Shown: positions 6,657-8,315 of the stretch, piece after piece
Position numbering within the stretch: the first letter of the stretch is position 1
How the letters are laid out: each line of letters starts with the position of its first letter
Assembly: GCA_030639985.1 (NCBI GenBank)
Contig: DAOWKG010000098.1
Location: forward strand, 1-8,315
Direction: 5' to 3'
DNA from: Desulfuromonadaceae bacterium
GTDB taxonomy: Bacteria > Desulfobacterota > Desulfuromonadia > Desulfuromonadales > Geopsychrobacteraceae
Length of the DNA: 8,315 nucleotides
Translations under genes and position numbers: made by a program
The notes under the pieces: generated by a model
Databases searched by the model: none
The model's input: the letters and a program-made list of their open reading frames with translations, nothing else
Told to the model about the DNA's origin: nothing

Positions 6657-7661
6657 GTGAAAATACTTTATTCCTACAGTTTTTTGCTATTGTTGCTCTG
6701 TCTGTGTGGAGCTGCTAGCGTCGTTCATGCGCAAGCTGATATGGCACGCTTCAAGGTGCTAGTGGTTTTCAGTTATGAAGAGGAGGCACCATGGGATATA
6801 GAAATCCGTGATGAAATTGAAAAGGTTCTCAGCCCTTTTGCCGACTTGACATATTTTTATATGGATACAAAAGTTGCCCTTGCGGGGGGCGCAGCAAAAG
6901 GGGCAGAGGCGTTTGCTCTGTTTCAGCAGCTTAAACCGGATGGGGTAATAACGGTTGATGATAATGCCCAGTCCCTATTTGTCCTTCCCTACCTGAAAAA
7001 TAAAGTAACCGTCCCCATCATATTTTGTGGTGTTAATGCCGAGCTGGAACACTATGGTTACCCGACCACCAATATTTCTGGCGTCCTAGAGCGTTTCCAT
7101 CTTGAAGAGTCAATCGCTTTGAGTGCCCAATTAGTCGGGGAAATTAAGACCTTTGCTTTTATGGTAAAAGATGGACCGGTTGCCAAGTTGCTGCATGAAC
7201 AATTTGTGGCCGACAAGGAGAGACTGTCGCTGCCAATGGTTAAATTTTTAAACCCCAAGAGTATCGATGAAGCAGTGGCAATGGCGGTAGCAGTTAAGGA
7301 TGATGCCGATTTATTATTTTTGGTGGCATTGTGGGGTTTGACCGGTGCCGATGAGGCTAAACTGACCGAAAAAGAAGTTATCCCCATTATTGCCAAGGCT
7401 TTTGGTAAGGCAACGACAGCCGTCACAGCATCAGCTGTTAACGCCGGGGTATTATCTGCTGTAATTACTAATGCCAAGGAGCACGGTAATCGTTCGGCTG
7501 CCATGCTGCTACAAGCGATGGGTGGGGTGCCGGTAAATCAACTGCCGGTGACTAGAAATTCTCATGGGCTAAGAATGATTAATATTTCAATATTGAAACA
7601 GTTGGGGATAACCCCCGATCCGTTAATTTTTTACGGGGCTAAGTTGGTAAGAAGTGAATAG
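6657..7661 (+). CDS. Secreted ABC_sub_bind (TrpX/PF04392-like) substrate-binding protein
   Basis: The 334-residue protein starts at GTG 6657; an in-frame TGA at 6630 leaves no other ATG, GTG or TTG start upstream, and the start gives a textbook Sec signal peptide: MK, a Leu-rich hydrophobic core (about 8-22) and a VHA cleavage site after residue 25. No lipobox is seen, so the mature protein should be free in the periplasm. The mature part has two Rossmann-like lobes typical of periplasmic binding proteins: KVLVVFSYEEEAPW (33-46), the VPIIFCGVNAE segment (119-129) and SGVLERFHLEESIAL (141-155), matching the ABC_sub_bind family, with the C-terminal LGITPDPLIFYGAKLV typical of its end. No ABC permease or ATPase is visible downstream; instead a membrane-anchored protein begins 62 bases later. 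Its ligand cannot be predicted. A ribosome site is weak. Family assignment is fairly firm, the role in transport or sensing is open. Confidence 0.8.
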   Translation: MKILYSYSFLLLLLCLCGAASVVHAQADMARFKVLVVFSYEEEAPWDIEIRDEIEKVLSPFADLTYFYMDTKVALAGGAAKGAEAFALFQQLKPDGVITVDDNAQSLFVLPYLKNKVTVPIIFCGVNAELEHYGYPTTNISGVLERFHLEESIALSAQLVGEIKTFAFMVKDGPVAKLLHEQFVADKERLSLPMVKFLNPKSIDEAVAMAVAVKDDADLLFLVALWGLTGADEAKLTEKEVIPIIAKAFGKATTAVTASAVNAGVLSAVITNAKEHGNRSAAMLLQAMGGVPVNQLPVTRNSHGLRMINISILKQLGITPDPLIFYGAKLVRSE

Positions 7662-7723
7662 ATTTATATAGTATCTGAGTTGAAATATTTGCTGGTGATT
7701 TTACTGCTGTCAAAGATGGTTAT

Positions 7724-8315
7724 ATGAACATGAGGCAAAACAAACATAAATCGCTTAAGGATAGATTGCAACATATTGTCATTGTTGTGTTGCTCGCCTT
7801 TGCTGCTGTAAGCGTTATCATTCCTCTCGTTTTAATGCAGATACACTCTGCTGTCGAAAATGTGGTTACACAGGGGGTAGAAAGTGTCGTCGTTAATTCA
7901 GGGATTAGTCGCGATTTTGGATTGCTGAATGCACGTTTAAGTGTTTTTAGAGCAACTTTTAATATTGATGACGAGTGGTATAAAACTGAAAGTGAAGGGA
8001 TTGTCGCAGATTTACACCAGTTAAAAACTGTCATTACCGATTCTGAACAGCAAGCGGTTCTGGAGCAGCTACAACAGCAATTTGCCACCTATCTTAAACG
8101 TCGGGTTTGGATCAACTACCTGCTGTTTTGGCGTTCTGAGCAAGATCAGGATTTGGACGCGATGTTTTTGCTGCTGCGGGAAGTGATCACCGATAACATA
8201 CTCATGGCAACTAATTCTGGTGATGAGGATTTGTATTTTGAACAATTGTTGGCATTGACCTCTGGCTATCGGGAAAGTGTATTTGAAATTGCCAAGCTTA
8301 ATGCTGAAGAGAACC
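7724..8315 (+). CDS. Membrane-anchored, probably sensory protein, 3' end outside the window
   Basis: The frame is open from the ATG at 7724 to the last base of the window without a stop, giving 197 residues of a longer protein. A second ATG at 7730 is an equally possible start; both lack a strong ribosome site. A basic N-terminus (MNMRQNKHKSLKDRLQ) is followed by one clear membrane helix at about 17-39. The remainder is polar and probably helical, with Gln/Leu-rich stretches such as EQQAVLEQLQQQF (108-120), as expected for the extracytoplasmic four-helix-type sensor region of histidine kinases, diguanylate cyclases or chemoreceptors. The second membrane helix and any output domain would lie beyond the edge. 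It follows the binding-protein gene by 62 bases on the same strand with no terminator between, so co-transcription is likely. I cannot name the family; sensor is an inference from architecture and neighbourhood. Confidence 0.65.
   Translation, partial: MNMRQNKHKSLKDRLQHIVIVVLLAFAAVSVIIPLVLMQIHSAVENVVTQGVESVVVNSGISRDFGLLNARLSVFRATFNIDDEWYKTESEGIVADLHQLKTVITDSEQQAVLEQLQQQFATYLKRRVWINYLLFWRSEQDQDLDAMFLLLREVITDNILMATNSGDEDLYFEQLLALTSGYRESVFEIAKLNAEEN

Noticed and set aside
7058..7504. A 148-codon open frame on the minus strand inside the binding-protein gene
   Set aside because: It is an antisense shadow, low-complexity Ala/Ser/Thr-rich, opposite a gene with clear family features.
7720..8088. 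A 122-codon open frame on the minus strand opposite the sensor-like gene
   Set aside because: The composition is Ser/Thr/Cys-rich as typical of antisense shadows, and the plus strand carries a coherent membrane protein frame that continues to the window edge.

Overview
The window looks like a chromosomal segment of a Gram-negative bacterium. It encodes a lipid A-type acyltransferase and a protein with a Sec signal peptide. The gene mix (DUF1015 protein, upp with uraA, LpxL-type acyltransferase, RF3, an orphan ABC_sub_bind protein beside a membrane sensor), the moderate G+C and the intergenic repeats suggest a deltaproteobacterium of the Desulfuromonas/Geobacter type. That placement is an inference from gene style and was not tested by alignment.

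Layout, left to right. A DUF1015 protein gene (+) enters from the left edge and stops at 1156. A 403-base non-coding stretch follows (1157-1559), holding several hairpin-forming inverted repeats. On the minus strand come the two genes of uracil salvage: upp (3740-3114), driven by a good sigma70-type promoter at 3784-3812, and downstream of it uraA (2873-1560). Between them lies a 164-base imperfect inverted-repeat element (2936-3099). UraA would import uracil and Upp would convert it to UMP with PRPP.

Divergently on the plus strand are an LpxL/HtrB-type acyltransferase (best start 3957) and prfC (peptide chain release factor 3), which ends in a textbook Rho-independent terminator (6551-6576). 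A new transcription unit follows: a secreted ABC_sub_bind (TrpX/PF04392-like) substrate-binding protein (6657-7661), then the N-terminal part of a membrane-anchored, probably sensory protein (7724 to the right edge, incomplete). No permease or ATPase gene is visible, so the pair may be a sensing module rather than a transporter.

Most of the window is ordinary housekeeping. The items worth a second look are the inverted-repeat element splitting upp and uraA, the hairpin cluster at 1213-1539, and the binding protein/sensor pair at the right end. I saw no tRNA, rRNA, CRISPR array, transposase or phage gene.
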